From Dasyornis broadbenti (Eukaryota; Chordata; Aves; Passeriformes; Dasyornithidae): a stretch of 64,000 bases of DNA. Made by a program: the position numbers and the translations under genes. The stretch lies in NCBI GenBank assembly GCA_013397935.1, contig VZRN01004204.1, positions 2,717,863 to 2,781,862 on the forward strand. The letters run 5' to 3'. Shown piece after piece: positions 1-9,900 of this stretch. The stretch's first letter is position 1. Each line of letters opens with the position of its first letter. The notes beneath the pieces are model-generated. The model did not search any database. It was not told where the DNA came from and saw only the letters and a list, made by a program, of their open reading frames with translations.

Positions 1-2777
1 AAAAAAAAAAAAAAAACCAGTTGGAGATAAAATTTAGAGATTAATTATGTGAAGACTTAATTGCTAAGGATTTGCAAATTGACTTGTCAGAATTTTTGAA
101 ATATCTCAATTTCTATTATCCCATTTTAGACATAAGGATAGTTCTATTTCTTAGAAGAAGATTTGGTTCATTGTGGCTTTTAATTTTTTGTTTTGTACCC
201 TGCAAAGCAACAACCATTTAAGAATAAAAAAATAGTAACATAAACCACTTTGTAATTACAATGATTCTAAGAAGTGTTTGACCTTCCGAGATTATAAGAA
301 GAGCCACATTCTCAAGGTTTTGAAAATTGGTTTAATTACTGAATTATATATTCATGTCTACTTTGTCTTACAGTCTTGGTTTCCTGAAGTAAATATAATC
401 ACAGTTTTACTCACTTTTGTGCTGCTGGAACCAGTGTTAACTACAGTTTCAAAAGAAATTAATGACCATGAAGATTTTCCTTTTATTTCATAGAGTTCTT
501 TTCCAGTAAGGTGTTCTGTATGTACATGGTCTTTGTGGGTTTATTTGTAGGTAAACCTTAAAATGCAAGCTGTCGGCAAAAGGTAAATTTATGCAGGTCC
601 TCTGGCAGTCTGGTGGGAAGAATTCAAAATCCCACCACTAGGGTGTACCCAGATGATCTTTTTCTCTCTTCACTGCTCAGTCCTAGCTAAACACAATGCA
701 ATTTTGTCCCTTAAACACCGTGTTCCTGGGCTGGGTCTGTCTGCCACCACACTTCAGGCTGCCTTCAGTCTGCTGCAAACTCACTTCATCGATTTGATTT
801 TGTCACCCAAAATGTCGTGCTGAGCTGAGGGTTTCTTCTGCTTCCATTTCCTAAGGGCTTCACAAGATGCTTGTTCTTAGAGAGCAAGGTAATACAGTTT
901 TGAGAGAAAATCAAAGAGGAAAAGTCTGTTTCCAGCACTGACTGCTCCTCAGGGGAGGTCTGCCTTTCCCAGCAGCCAGGTCCTGCCACAAGGAGAAAAG
1001 TCTCCAACGTGCTTGGACTCACATAATAGGAAAAGCAGCTCCAAGTTCTTTCCTCCTCCACCCTCCCAGCTACTGCAATATAACAGATCCATTGTCTTGA
1101 CCACCTCCCTAAGCTCTGGCTCAGGCTCCCACTGGCGTTTTCAGCTGCAGGCTGCATCTGTTCTCTGTTACTCTTCGGCTTAGGAACACACATTTACTTA
1201 CAGAATATCAATGTACATGTGAGCAGCGATTTTCATCTGCATGGTACTTAAAGTATTGCCAATCTGCCCAAGCAGGAAGATGGCTTAGTTTTCCTCTCTG
1301 ATTACCAGAATAAAGAACATTATAAAAAGAAAAAAAGCCCTGAAAACATGTTCTTAACTGTTTGCCTATGGATGCCACCAGCAACTGATGGAAGTTTTTT
1401 GTGTAGCTGTGCAGTTATACAATACCTGATCACAGTAACACATAACCCAACGTTGCAGGCAAAATACTATGAAATTACAGCACACGCAAGAAAATGTTCC
1501 TGGCTTTTTTCCTGCTATTGCCTCTCTCCGTTTCAGTTGTATACAGTCTGACAAAGCTGTCATCTCTTGACCTAAGGGAAACGTATGCATGTCTTACATC
1601 ATCTTTGGGATCAAATCACACTTCTTCTCCTACTCCTCCAGGCCTGCATTTTTAGAAGGACTGAAGGACAAAGAGGTTAAGATAACATCTCCACTCCAGT
1701 GACATTGTTCATCTCTAACCTTGACTATGGAGCAGCGAAGGCAAGATAAAAACTTCAGAGCATGAAAGAAGTAGAAATCTGCTACCCTTTTGCAAAGACT
1801 GAAACATAAAAATTCACCTGTGGTGTAGACATGCTGAGTGTGCTCTATCCACGACAAATATCACTACACCACCACACATCTCCTGAATCTTCACTGTAAA
1901 GTTGTGTGGCTGCAAAGTTATGGGAAGCAAACCACACTCTTCTGTCTTTCTTAATCCCTCCAGCAGGAGCTGATGGAACATGCAGGTGACCTAAATTGTG
2001 ACTGTCATAGCCCAGTCTGGTCTCAACCCTTACCTCCAGGGTCTGCACAGCATTCTTGGCTTTCACACACATCAGAGAGCAGATATGTAGTCATGGACTT
2101 TAATACGGATTACCTTAGTTTCTTCTGTGTTATTCTCACGGATTTATGAAGCTGATTGTCTAGCCTTCCTGTAGAAAAATAATAATTAATTTATTCCTAT
2201 CATATTCTCCTTGCATTGACTTCATCAAATCAGGCATGGAATGTCCTCAAAAGATAAAAAAAAATGAAAATGAGACAATGTGCAAAGGACCAAAGAAATT
2301 ACGAGATGAAAACAGTGATTTTGCAAATGGTTTGTGACCTATGAGACTAGACAGATGATTAAATCAATCACAAAAGCAGTCAGCTTTCTCTCTAACATTT
2401 TTCAAGTTTGCTACTAAGCTCAATAGTAAGCAGTAGCAAACAGAAGGTTAGGAAATATTTTCGTCTTTAGGAAGAGAATAATTCAGTCATCATAGACCTC
2501 AACTCAAGTAATTCTAAATCTCTCATACATCTGCTCTTTTCTGCTTGTGCCCTTTGGTGCAATTCAACTCTCCTGGCCTGAGTAATAAAATGGAACACCC
2601 AAGCTCCAGCCCCTGCTCACCTTTCCCATCACTCAGTTTAGGACATGGACTTTCCTGGGGTAGTGCCCTCAGCACGTGCATGCTTTCCCTGACTGTTTGA
2701 GCTTAATAAAAATTGTGACAGTCCTTCAAGGTAATACCCTGGGGTTTATTAAAAGAAAGCTGTTTGTCCCAACAGTG
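1..2777. other. Non-coding unique DNA, no gene seen
   Basis: The block opens with a run of 16 A, which may be the tail of an element outside the window. Open frames are short; the longest, 135 codons on the minus strand at 786-1193, shows no domain, signal peptide or membrane segment. I see no recognisable repeat family. Confidence 0.6.
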
Positions 2778-2945
2778 GTCTGGGACCCTGAAATTACCAA
2801 CTGAACAACCGTGGACAAGCCATCTCATTTTCACTTTGCTTCAGTTTCCTCATTTTGAAAAGGCTCTGAAACAAGACACCTGTGTTACAAAATATTTAAC
2901 TGTGTGAAGTGACGTTACTATACATTAATATAAATGCAGGTTGTG
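2778..2945 (+). mobile_element. MIR-like SINE fragment
   Basis: The stretch around 2812-2860 follows the MIR core order: a 'ggacaag' block, then 'cttcagtttcctcattttg', the MIR version of the 'cctcagtttcctcatctgt' segment. The downstream part ends in an 'ataaatgcagg'-like piece that fits the MIR 3' end. MIR elements are ancient, non-autonomous and usually heavily diverged in birds. The ends are approximate. Chance similarity to the short core cannot be fully excluded without an alignment. Confidence 0.5.
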
Positions 2946-4237
2946 TATTTTATCTCCATTTAGTTTAATACTCTGTGTTATTTTCTGTACACAATACTAA
3001 TTCACTGTCTTGCGGAAGTTCTGTGTAGCTACCCAATGAGTTGGGTTCTGTCCCTTGCTAAAGTGGTATTGATGACTTTTTATGATCCCTTGATATCTTT
3101 TCTACCTTACTAGATACCATACAAGTTATTTCAGTCTTCTCACTCTCTATCAGCACAAAGAGAATTTTCATTTGCTATCTGGGTTTCTTCCCTTCACATA
3201 CCCATTAAAGCCATTCTCACTCAATACATCATTAAGACACATTGCTTACGTAAAAAAAAAAAACCAAACTCCCCCTCCCCCAAACCTACAGCCATTTCTA
3301 ATGAGTGTCTCAATAATCTTTGACTGCTACATTTTTATGGAAGGGTAAAATGTTTATTCTTATCAAGAATGTAAGAGCTGGTATCGGTTTGTGTCTGGAG
3401 AAGCATTCTTTCTGGGCCCAGGCCAAGCTATCTTCAACAGCAGTGAAAAATATTGCCATCACAATTTTTTGATTGTGGCCCATTGTGATGGAATTAACAT
3501 AAACCATGTAGAGAAGCATTTCAAAGCACTACATTTTTATACAATAATCTGATTTGGAGCTATCACTAACTGAGGAAAAACTACACAAGGATTAACATGA
3601 CACCCGGTGTTAATACACAGTCTCATAGTCTGACCAGGAATAGTCAGATAAATGCATTTGTCTCAACCAATTCCTACAAATCTGAGGGAAGCCAAGAAAG
3701 CAAGACAGAGCTCAGGGAATACAGTGTTTCATGACTGAAGTCAGTCAATTTAATCTGTTATCACAGATCAGATCCATGTGAGCTCAGATGACAATTTCTT
3801 CTGAAATGGTATAGAACATTTTTTTGAAGAGGACATCATGAGATGTTTGAAAGAACCACATTTTTGCAAGATTTCAGTCTTCATGGTCTCCCTCATGCTA
3901 GATTTGGATTTCACAACCTGTTAGACTGTAAAATAAAATTTTCTCTGTCTTCTTTACCTCATTAATGTACCACGTCTAGTGTGTATAAAGGCAGTCTGAT
4001 ACAGAGTCTACAAACCTCAGGCTCAGCATGACAACAACTTCAGAGCATGCAGGAAGCCAGCCCACAACATGGTCCAACTACCTGAGACAGCACAGGGAAA
4101 CTTTCTATACTATAGCAAGTATTCCCAGAATTGCACCCCAGGGAAAAGTAAAATAAATAGAAGATAATAAGAAGGGCAAGATTTTAAAATACAGGAACAA
4201 CATTTCTATACCTGCTAAATTGATTTATTTGCCTCTC
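2946..4237. other. Non-coding unique DNA, no gene seen
   Basis: There is a short A-then-C-rich low-complexity patch at about 3250-3290. Otherwise no repeat family, structured RNA or coding frame can be supported. The last six bases (4232-4237, cctctc) are the left copy of the target-site duplication of the adjoining LTR. Confidence 0.6.
4232..4237. repeat. Target-site duplication, left copy (CCTCTC)
   Basis: These six bases touch the left edge of the LTR at 4238 and are repeated exactly at 5125-5130, directly after its right edge. A 6-bp duplication is characteristic of class II (ERVK-like) retroviral integration. Confidence 0.65.
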
Positions 4238-4360
4238 TGTTGTGGCTTGACTCTGGCCAAATGCCAGGCACTTACAAATTAATACACCCAGGGCTCATGA
4301 GTTGAGATAAAGAAAGCTGGGAGAAAAAGATGCACCAGGGCATAAAACTGGCTCAAAACT

Positions 4361-4366
4361 TTTATT
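4361..4366 (-). promoter_or_regulatory. Polyadenylation signal AATAAA in the LTR
   Basis: TTTATT on the plus strand is AATAAA on the minus strand. It lies in the 3' part of the minus-strand LTR, where the R region polyadenylation signal is expected. It is a match by position and sequence only. Confidence 0.45.
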
Positions 4367-4499
4367 GTTAACAGAATCAGAGAAGTAAATGAGGAATGAA
4401 ATAAAACCTTCAAAACCACAATTTCTGCACTTAATCCCCTCCCTCNCAGTCCACCCAACCATGCCATGTGAGCTTCCTCCACGGGCAGACAGTTTTTCC

Positions 4500-4840
4500 C
4501 AAAACTGCTGCAGCATGGGGTCTCTTGTCCACAGATCAGACCTCCAAGTTGGTTATTCCATTTTGGGAGCAAGGCTTTCTTCCCTCTTTGCAATCTCTCT
4601 CAGGCATCAGCGTAGGCACTTAATTCAGTGTGTAAAATCCTGTTTCTCCACTGAAACTCCCGCTGGAGTATGGTCTTCCTCCAGGCATTCACCCATTCCG
4701 GCGTAGGCTGCACATGAATTTTAACATTCCTCGTGGACTCCATGGGCTGCAGGGGGACATCCCACTCCACCATGGTCCTCACTGCTGCCCACAGAATATT
4801 CTTGGCTCCGGTGTCTGGAGCTTCCCCTTTCCCACCTTCT
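4500..4840 (-). repeat. Degenerate internal tandem modules of the LTR
   Basis: Within the LTR, related pieces recur every few tens of bases: variants of 'cagcatggggtc...tccac', 'ctggagtatggtcttcctcca', 'ttccggcgtaggctgcac', 'cctcgtggactccatggg', 'ctccaccatggtcctcac' and 'ctccggtgtctggag'. They look like decayed copies of a roughly 40-50 base unit. The unit boundaries are approximate. Confidence 0.5.
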
Positions 4841-5124
4841 CCACTGACCTTGGTGTCTGCATTGTTATTGTTCCCCCTCACATATTTTCACTGCCTCCTC
4901 CTCCTTCGGCCAAAAGAAGTTTGTGACCCCCCCCCATCTTGGTCTCTTCTTAAATGTGTTTTCACAGAGGTGTAACCAACATCTCTAATTGGCTCAGCCT
5001 TGGCCAGCAGCATGTCCATCAATTTCAGTGCCATCAGGGATTGGATCTGCTGGACATGTTCGCAGGAGCCATTTTCTGGGCTCCCCCCCACTAGCAAAAA
5101 CCCAGGCAAGCAAAAACCAACACA

Positions 5125-5130
5125 CCTCTC
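5125..5130. repeat. Target-site duplication, right copy (CCTCTC)
   Basis: This is an exact copy of 4232-4237, immediately beyond the TG end of the minus-strand LTR. Confidence 0.65.
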
Positions 5131-6144
5131 ATACTCACCTACTCCATAAAGTCCATACATATATCACCTAGTGACCAGCAACGGATTCCAAACTTCTGTG
5201 TAGCTGTCAGTAGTTGTCCCTTCTCTGCCTCGTGCTTGACCCTCCTGGGTTCTGTCTGTATGAAGAAATTAGGCCTCCTACAGCGTGATATGGCACTGGA
5301 GAAAATGATCTGGAGCAGACCTAGAGCCATACCAAAACAGACCCTGAAAATAAAGAGAGAAGGATGCTTCCAATTCTGCATTTGATTCAGAGTCTTTTAT
5401 TAAGATTGCAAAACAGTTTTCCTGGAACAAGACTGAAGCTAGGCTTCATCTCTCCTAGGCTAACATCCTCACCTTGCGTGTTCCTGCTTGCTTGATCTTT
5501 GCTTGTCCGTTTGTCAAAATTACAGCCATGCAGGATAACTATTTCTCAAAGATTAAAATTCTATTAGGGCCATTGTGGTTAATTGCTGTTTTGAAGGCAA
5601 AGAACTTCACTCCAAAAGCTTCTTGTGGCCCCAGGAAAAAAACAAAAAGCCAAACAAGCAGACCTGGAATCCCTTCTTTGACGTATCATGGTGTAACACC
5701 TGCCGTATCAGTGGATGGCAAGACCAATCATTTTTCAAACAGACACTCAATGAGGAAGAGAGCACCAGGAGTCAGAGTCACTCGAAGTGACAGACTTCAA
5801 CTTCAACACACTCCTGATTTAATGCAAACATGTTCCTTGTTCCTGGCTGTCATCAATTCATGTGGGAACAGGCTGGTGTTATAGACACAGCATATAAAAT
5901 CACGTGACTTGCCACAGTGACTGGAAAGATAACACATCATCAGCATATCGGAGAAATTCATCAACACACAGGATCGAAGGCACTTTGTTTACATTCAGGG
6001 CTGAGCACATTCAGTACTGAGTCACTGTGTTTGTGGTGAATGAGGGTGAAGATGAGCAGCACCAGGCGTTGGTGGATTTGCCTCATCAGGCAAAATGTCT
6101 GTTGTGCAGTGACAATGAGGAGAAATAAGATAATGACAGAGATG

Positions 6145-6194
6145 CAATTTAAATTGAAAATAAATTTTTTATCAAGCCTAAGAAGGCTTGATAA
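6145..6194. repeat. 12-bp palindrome plus 11-bp stem-loop
   Basis: 6145-6156 (caatttaaattg) is its own reverse complement. At 6169-6179, ttatcaagcct pairs perfectly with aggcttgataa at 6184-6194 across a 4-base loop (aaga). It lacks a U-run of terminator type and has no gene next to it. Confidence 0.75.
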
Positions 6195-8783
6195 GGCTGT
6201 TACTCATGGTTTCAAAGTAGCAAATGGTTAATTTAGTGTTCTCTTGCTGTGTACAGGTAGCTCTTACAGTAGCTGAGAGGTTCACACATTTTTTTAGGGC
6301 TGAAGGAGAGATTTTCAAAAAAGTACTTTTACATGTGCCTTAGAAAACAGTCAGATATGAAAAAGTTTTTTGTCAGATACACTTGTAAGAAACAGCTTTG
6401 AAAAAACTTGACCTATGATATTTTTCAGGACTTTTGAACAAACTATGAGATGATAGGGTGAGATGCTTTTTTATGTTTATATCATAGAAAAAAAAAGCTA
6501 CAAAAATATCATTTTGGAGCAGCCTCAGAGTAAGTCAGGCATACTTCCTTCCTTGTTTGGAGGACAGCTACCTCTTCATCCTCCATACAAGACATTCCAC
6601 TAGACTTTTCCCTCTTATTCTATCAGGCAGAATTCTTCTGTATAGAGAAATAAGCACATTACACTTAAAAAAATGACAAAATAGGCATTGGTTAAAAAGA
6701 TTTTTTCTACTTTGTTTTCACAGGATCAATTCAGCAAACCTGAGAAAATTTTTGGAATATTTTCTGTGTTGCCAAATAAATATTTGGGTGGTTTTTTAAA
6801 ATTTTGTTTGTTTGTTTGTTTTCAATAAAAATATAAAATAAGCTTCAGCTGTAAAACTGAATGCAGATCTAGTGTTTAAGTGCTCTGCTGAATTGAAGCC
6901 GAGAGGTGTAATGCTGAAAGTCACATGCAAAAGGGGAATGCTGTAGCTGAGTAAGAAACCAGACACGTGGTTGTGTGAATGCATGGACTTCCCTAAAGCA
7001 CACTCTTCTGTCAGGTGCCCTTGCAGAGAGAAGGACAGAAAACTTCAACCTTTGGAAGCTGAGCCAGATATGGCTCTTCTCATCGTAGTGCTCTGTTTCA
7101 GTTCCTGTTTTTATCAGCTGCCACTCAACTACCTCTTCTTTTTCAATTTTACCAGGTGCTAGCAACAATATTCACATCCTGGGATATGAAGCGTATGTGC
7201 TTCTTTTAACTAGGGAGAGCTTCCTGAATTGGTGTCTAAAACAGACAAGATAGAAGGTAGAGTTGAAGGAAATGTGATTTATTGGAGTCTCCCAGATTTG
7301 CCATGGCATTTCAGAGGGTACACATCTTTGGTGCTGGTTTACCACTGTGGCAGAGGCTCCCATTTCCCGAGGATCCGTCACCACTGGAGTTAGAGGGAGC
7401 TAAAGCTTAGCAGTTAGCACACACAGTGTGGAGCCAGTCTGCTTCTGACAGAGACTGGGATAGAAACCAGAGTAAGACAACCTCATAGGACTCATGCGCA
7501 ACTGATGGGAATTACTAATTTTTTCTGCTGTAGGTGGTGGCTACAGCTACACTGAAAAGAAGCTGATGGCTTGCAAGGCAAACATACCTAGTGTCCATGT
7601 TGTCTTTGTATGCAGCCTTAAGTCAGTTCAGACTCAGGGTGTTCTTCTGGCAAGTGATACTTGGGTCTTTCCAGGGCTTCCCGGCCGCTCAGTTGTTGGG
7701 ATGCATCATTGTTGCTGGACTAAACACAGAGCTCCAACATGAAGCAAAAAGGAGATAAATGTGGTTTTGAATACATTCATGGCTTCCCCTTCAGTAACAC
7801 CAACTCCATTTTTGGACAGGGTGTTTGAATCCTGAGCTCTCTTCCAGGACTGTGCAGTGCAGGGGTTAGATCTCCAGAGAAGTTAGCTTTCATCCAGGCT
7901 CTGATCCTGACTTCAAAGCCGCTCTGCTGCTCTCTGCCACCTGGCATGTCCGCTTGAATAAGCAGATTTTCAGATGTAATAATCTATCTGCATGGTTCAG
8001 GCCATGACTACTTCATCCAGGTACATGGTTTTGGTAGGAATCTGACAATTCAGCAAGTCAAGACAGTAGGAGGCTGGACTGCTGCAAGGGAGAAACAAAA
8101 AGGAGGAAAGTTTGCTCACAGTAAAACACATGTTGGGATATGTCTGGGAATTTAATGTTGTGTCTCCTCTCTGGATAACACTACTATTCTCTCCTGGAGC
8201 ATGCCCTGATTTTTGTTGTCAAACAGCCCTCAGCAAGTGATATCCTGAAGTTGGTAAATTCTGTTGAGAATTCTCACATTTTCATTTTCAAAAACTACTG
8301 ACAGTTTCTTTCAGGTGCCAGAGTACATCAAATCCCATCCCTAGGATCATTAGCTTATACTGGCAGGAGTGAGAGATTGGCATAAGGCTTGATTAGAAAT
8401 TATGTTAAAGATTTTTGGCATGCCATTCCTTTACATTCCACTTGCAATTAATTATGTCCAAGCCTACCAGATGTGATGTGGAGTACACTTTAGAAGGGTA
8501 GCATCAGCTTTTCTCTTGACATATTTGCATTAAATATATGGTCTTTCCTTTATCAAACAGGAAAAAAAAGGACTGTTTGGGCCACAAATAATGCAAATGG
8601 TCTTTTTCAAAATGTGATACTCCTGAGTGTGTAGTCAAACAGTGAGAACAGTTACCACAGTAACACAGCTCAGCTTCTGTATCCCCAACTGGATGATGCA
8701 ATATTGTTTAGTTATGCTCATGTTGGGATGGTTTATTTGATGGATTTATTTAAAAACCTGCTTTTCAGTGACACCTGTATAGA

Positions 8784-8809
8784 TTTGATCTATGCCTAAG
8801 TAGATCAAA
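8784..8809. repeat. 9-bp perfect stem-loop
   Basis: tttgatcta (8784-8792) pairs with tagatcaaa (8801-8809) around an 8-base loop. Function is unknown and it may be chance. Confidence 0.6.
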
Positions 8810-9547
8810 AGGCATGTGAATGAGATCAGATCAAAATTTTGTTCTCAGTTTTTGAAAATATCCCAAATATTTTTCTGCATTAATTCAGCAGTAGCAATTG
8901 ATTTCAAAATAGAAGCTTCAAGTGAGATTCTCAAAATAACTTCCTGCCATTATTCAGCATCTTTCAGTTTGTTGTAAAACTTTTTTATTTTCACTTCAAT
9001 TAGATTTGGGCCATTCCCAAAAGTTTTTCAGAATGATCCTGGGAAACACCTGTGTAGGCAGTGGTGAAAGTTTGCTCTGAACTCATCCTGAAAACTACTT
9101 TTATTTGTGTGGATCTCATTTTCATTTGCTTGGAGAACCAAAGTCAGCAATCTTGAGTTTACTTCTACACTTCAAGTTATGCTTTATCAGTACATGAGTC
9201 TAAAAGCAAAGTAGGCTCCCAGCAGTGCCCACATGAATAATGAGTCCCAAATACATTTAAAGACGTTTGAAAGACCCAGAGGCAGAGCGGCCTCTTGGCT
9301 TGAATCCCAACAAAAGACATCGGGGTACAGAAAATCCCACCTGGCACATACTACACAGTTTCAGGAACCCAAATTCTTCACAAAGGGGATAATTTCGGAT
9401 AACTCATGTTTTTCTCCATAATGAAATCTATGACCATCAATCCACCACCTTCACAGCAACCCATCCTTGATTATACTTACTGCTACTGCATTATCTTACA
9501 TTCCTTCAGTTAGTTCTCCCTTATTTGCTTGAAGTTAACAACTCAGT

Positions 9548-9900
9548 CACTGAATAACTCAGGCTGGAAGGGCTCTCTGGAGGCCCTGGGTTCAAACTTG
9601 CTCAAAGTATGGCTCCATCAAGTGAGATTTTTCAGAGTCTTGTCTTTTATTGCAAAGATTAGTTTCAAAATTCTCCAAGGATGGAGACTCTACAGCCTGC
9701 TCCAGTTCTCTCCTACTGCTAGGACCCTTTCTTTTTACATCTATTAATTTTTAGCCTGCGCTGCAATGCGTAAAACGTTGCTTCTTATCCTTGTGTTGCA
9801 TGCCTCCAAAAAGAGTTTGGCTTCATCTTCTGTGAAAAAGTGAAAATAGAGTCTTCATCTGATCAGATCTTCCCTCCCATGCGTCTTCACTATGATGCTT
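9548..9900 (-). mobile_element. CR1 LINE 3'-region fragment, old
   Basis: The block reads as the reverse complement of a CR1 3' end. In plus-strand order it has a 'ggctggaagggctctctgga' segment, a 'caaggatggagactctacag' segment near 9678, then a diverged 'gtaaaacgttgcttcttatc' piece and 'agtttggcttcatcttctgt'. These fall in the order found in bird CR1 copies. The 5' part is missing, as usual for CR1, and the many mismatches mark an old copy. Ends are approximate. It encodes nothing. Confidence 0.72.

Larger units (their letters stand above)
4238..5124 (-). mobile_element. Solo LTR of an endogenous retrovirus, ERVK-like
   Basis: Read on the minus strand, the element starts TGTGTTGG at 5124 and ends CCACAACA at 4238, so it has the TG...CA ends of a retroviral LTR and is 887 bases long. 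It is flanked by an exact 6-bp duplication (CCTCTC). Its content matches a long LTR family very common in songbird-type genomes: a module region with 'ccatgggctgcaggggga' at 4740-4757, a 'ttggctcagccttggccag' block near 4989, and a 'gttgagataaag' motif at 4301. A minus-strand AATAAA signal lies at 4361-4366, about 125 bases from the 3' end. No internal gag, pol or env sequence adjoins it, so it is a recombined solo LTR. Minus-strand open frames inside (4600-4881, 4888-5160) belong to the LTR and are not genes. One undetermined base is at 4446. Confidence 0.8.
5131..9547. other. Non-coding unique DNA with short inverted repeats
   Basis: No gene or repeat family is recognised. Frames such as 5474-5884 (136 codons, plus) lack domain or signal features. 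The block holds a 12-bp palindrome and an 11-bp hairpin at 6145-6194, and a 9-bp hairpin at 8784-8809. Confidence 0.6.

Noticed and set aside
786..1193. 135-codon minus-strand open frame
   Set aside because: No domain, signal peptide or homology recognised, and length is within what chance gives in this window.
4600..5160. Minus-strand frames of 93 and 90 codons that resemble hypothetical bird proteins
   Set aside because: They lie within, or run over the edge of, the solo LTR. Similar proteins in databases are, as far as I know, translated LTR sequence, not host genes.
5474..5884. 136-codon plus-strand frame
   Set aside because: Basic, low-conservation-looking composition without a domain; no splice or promoter support.
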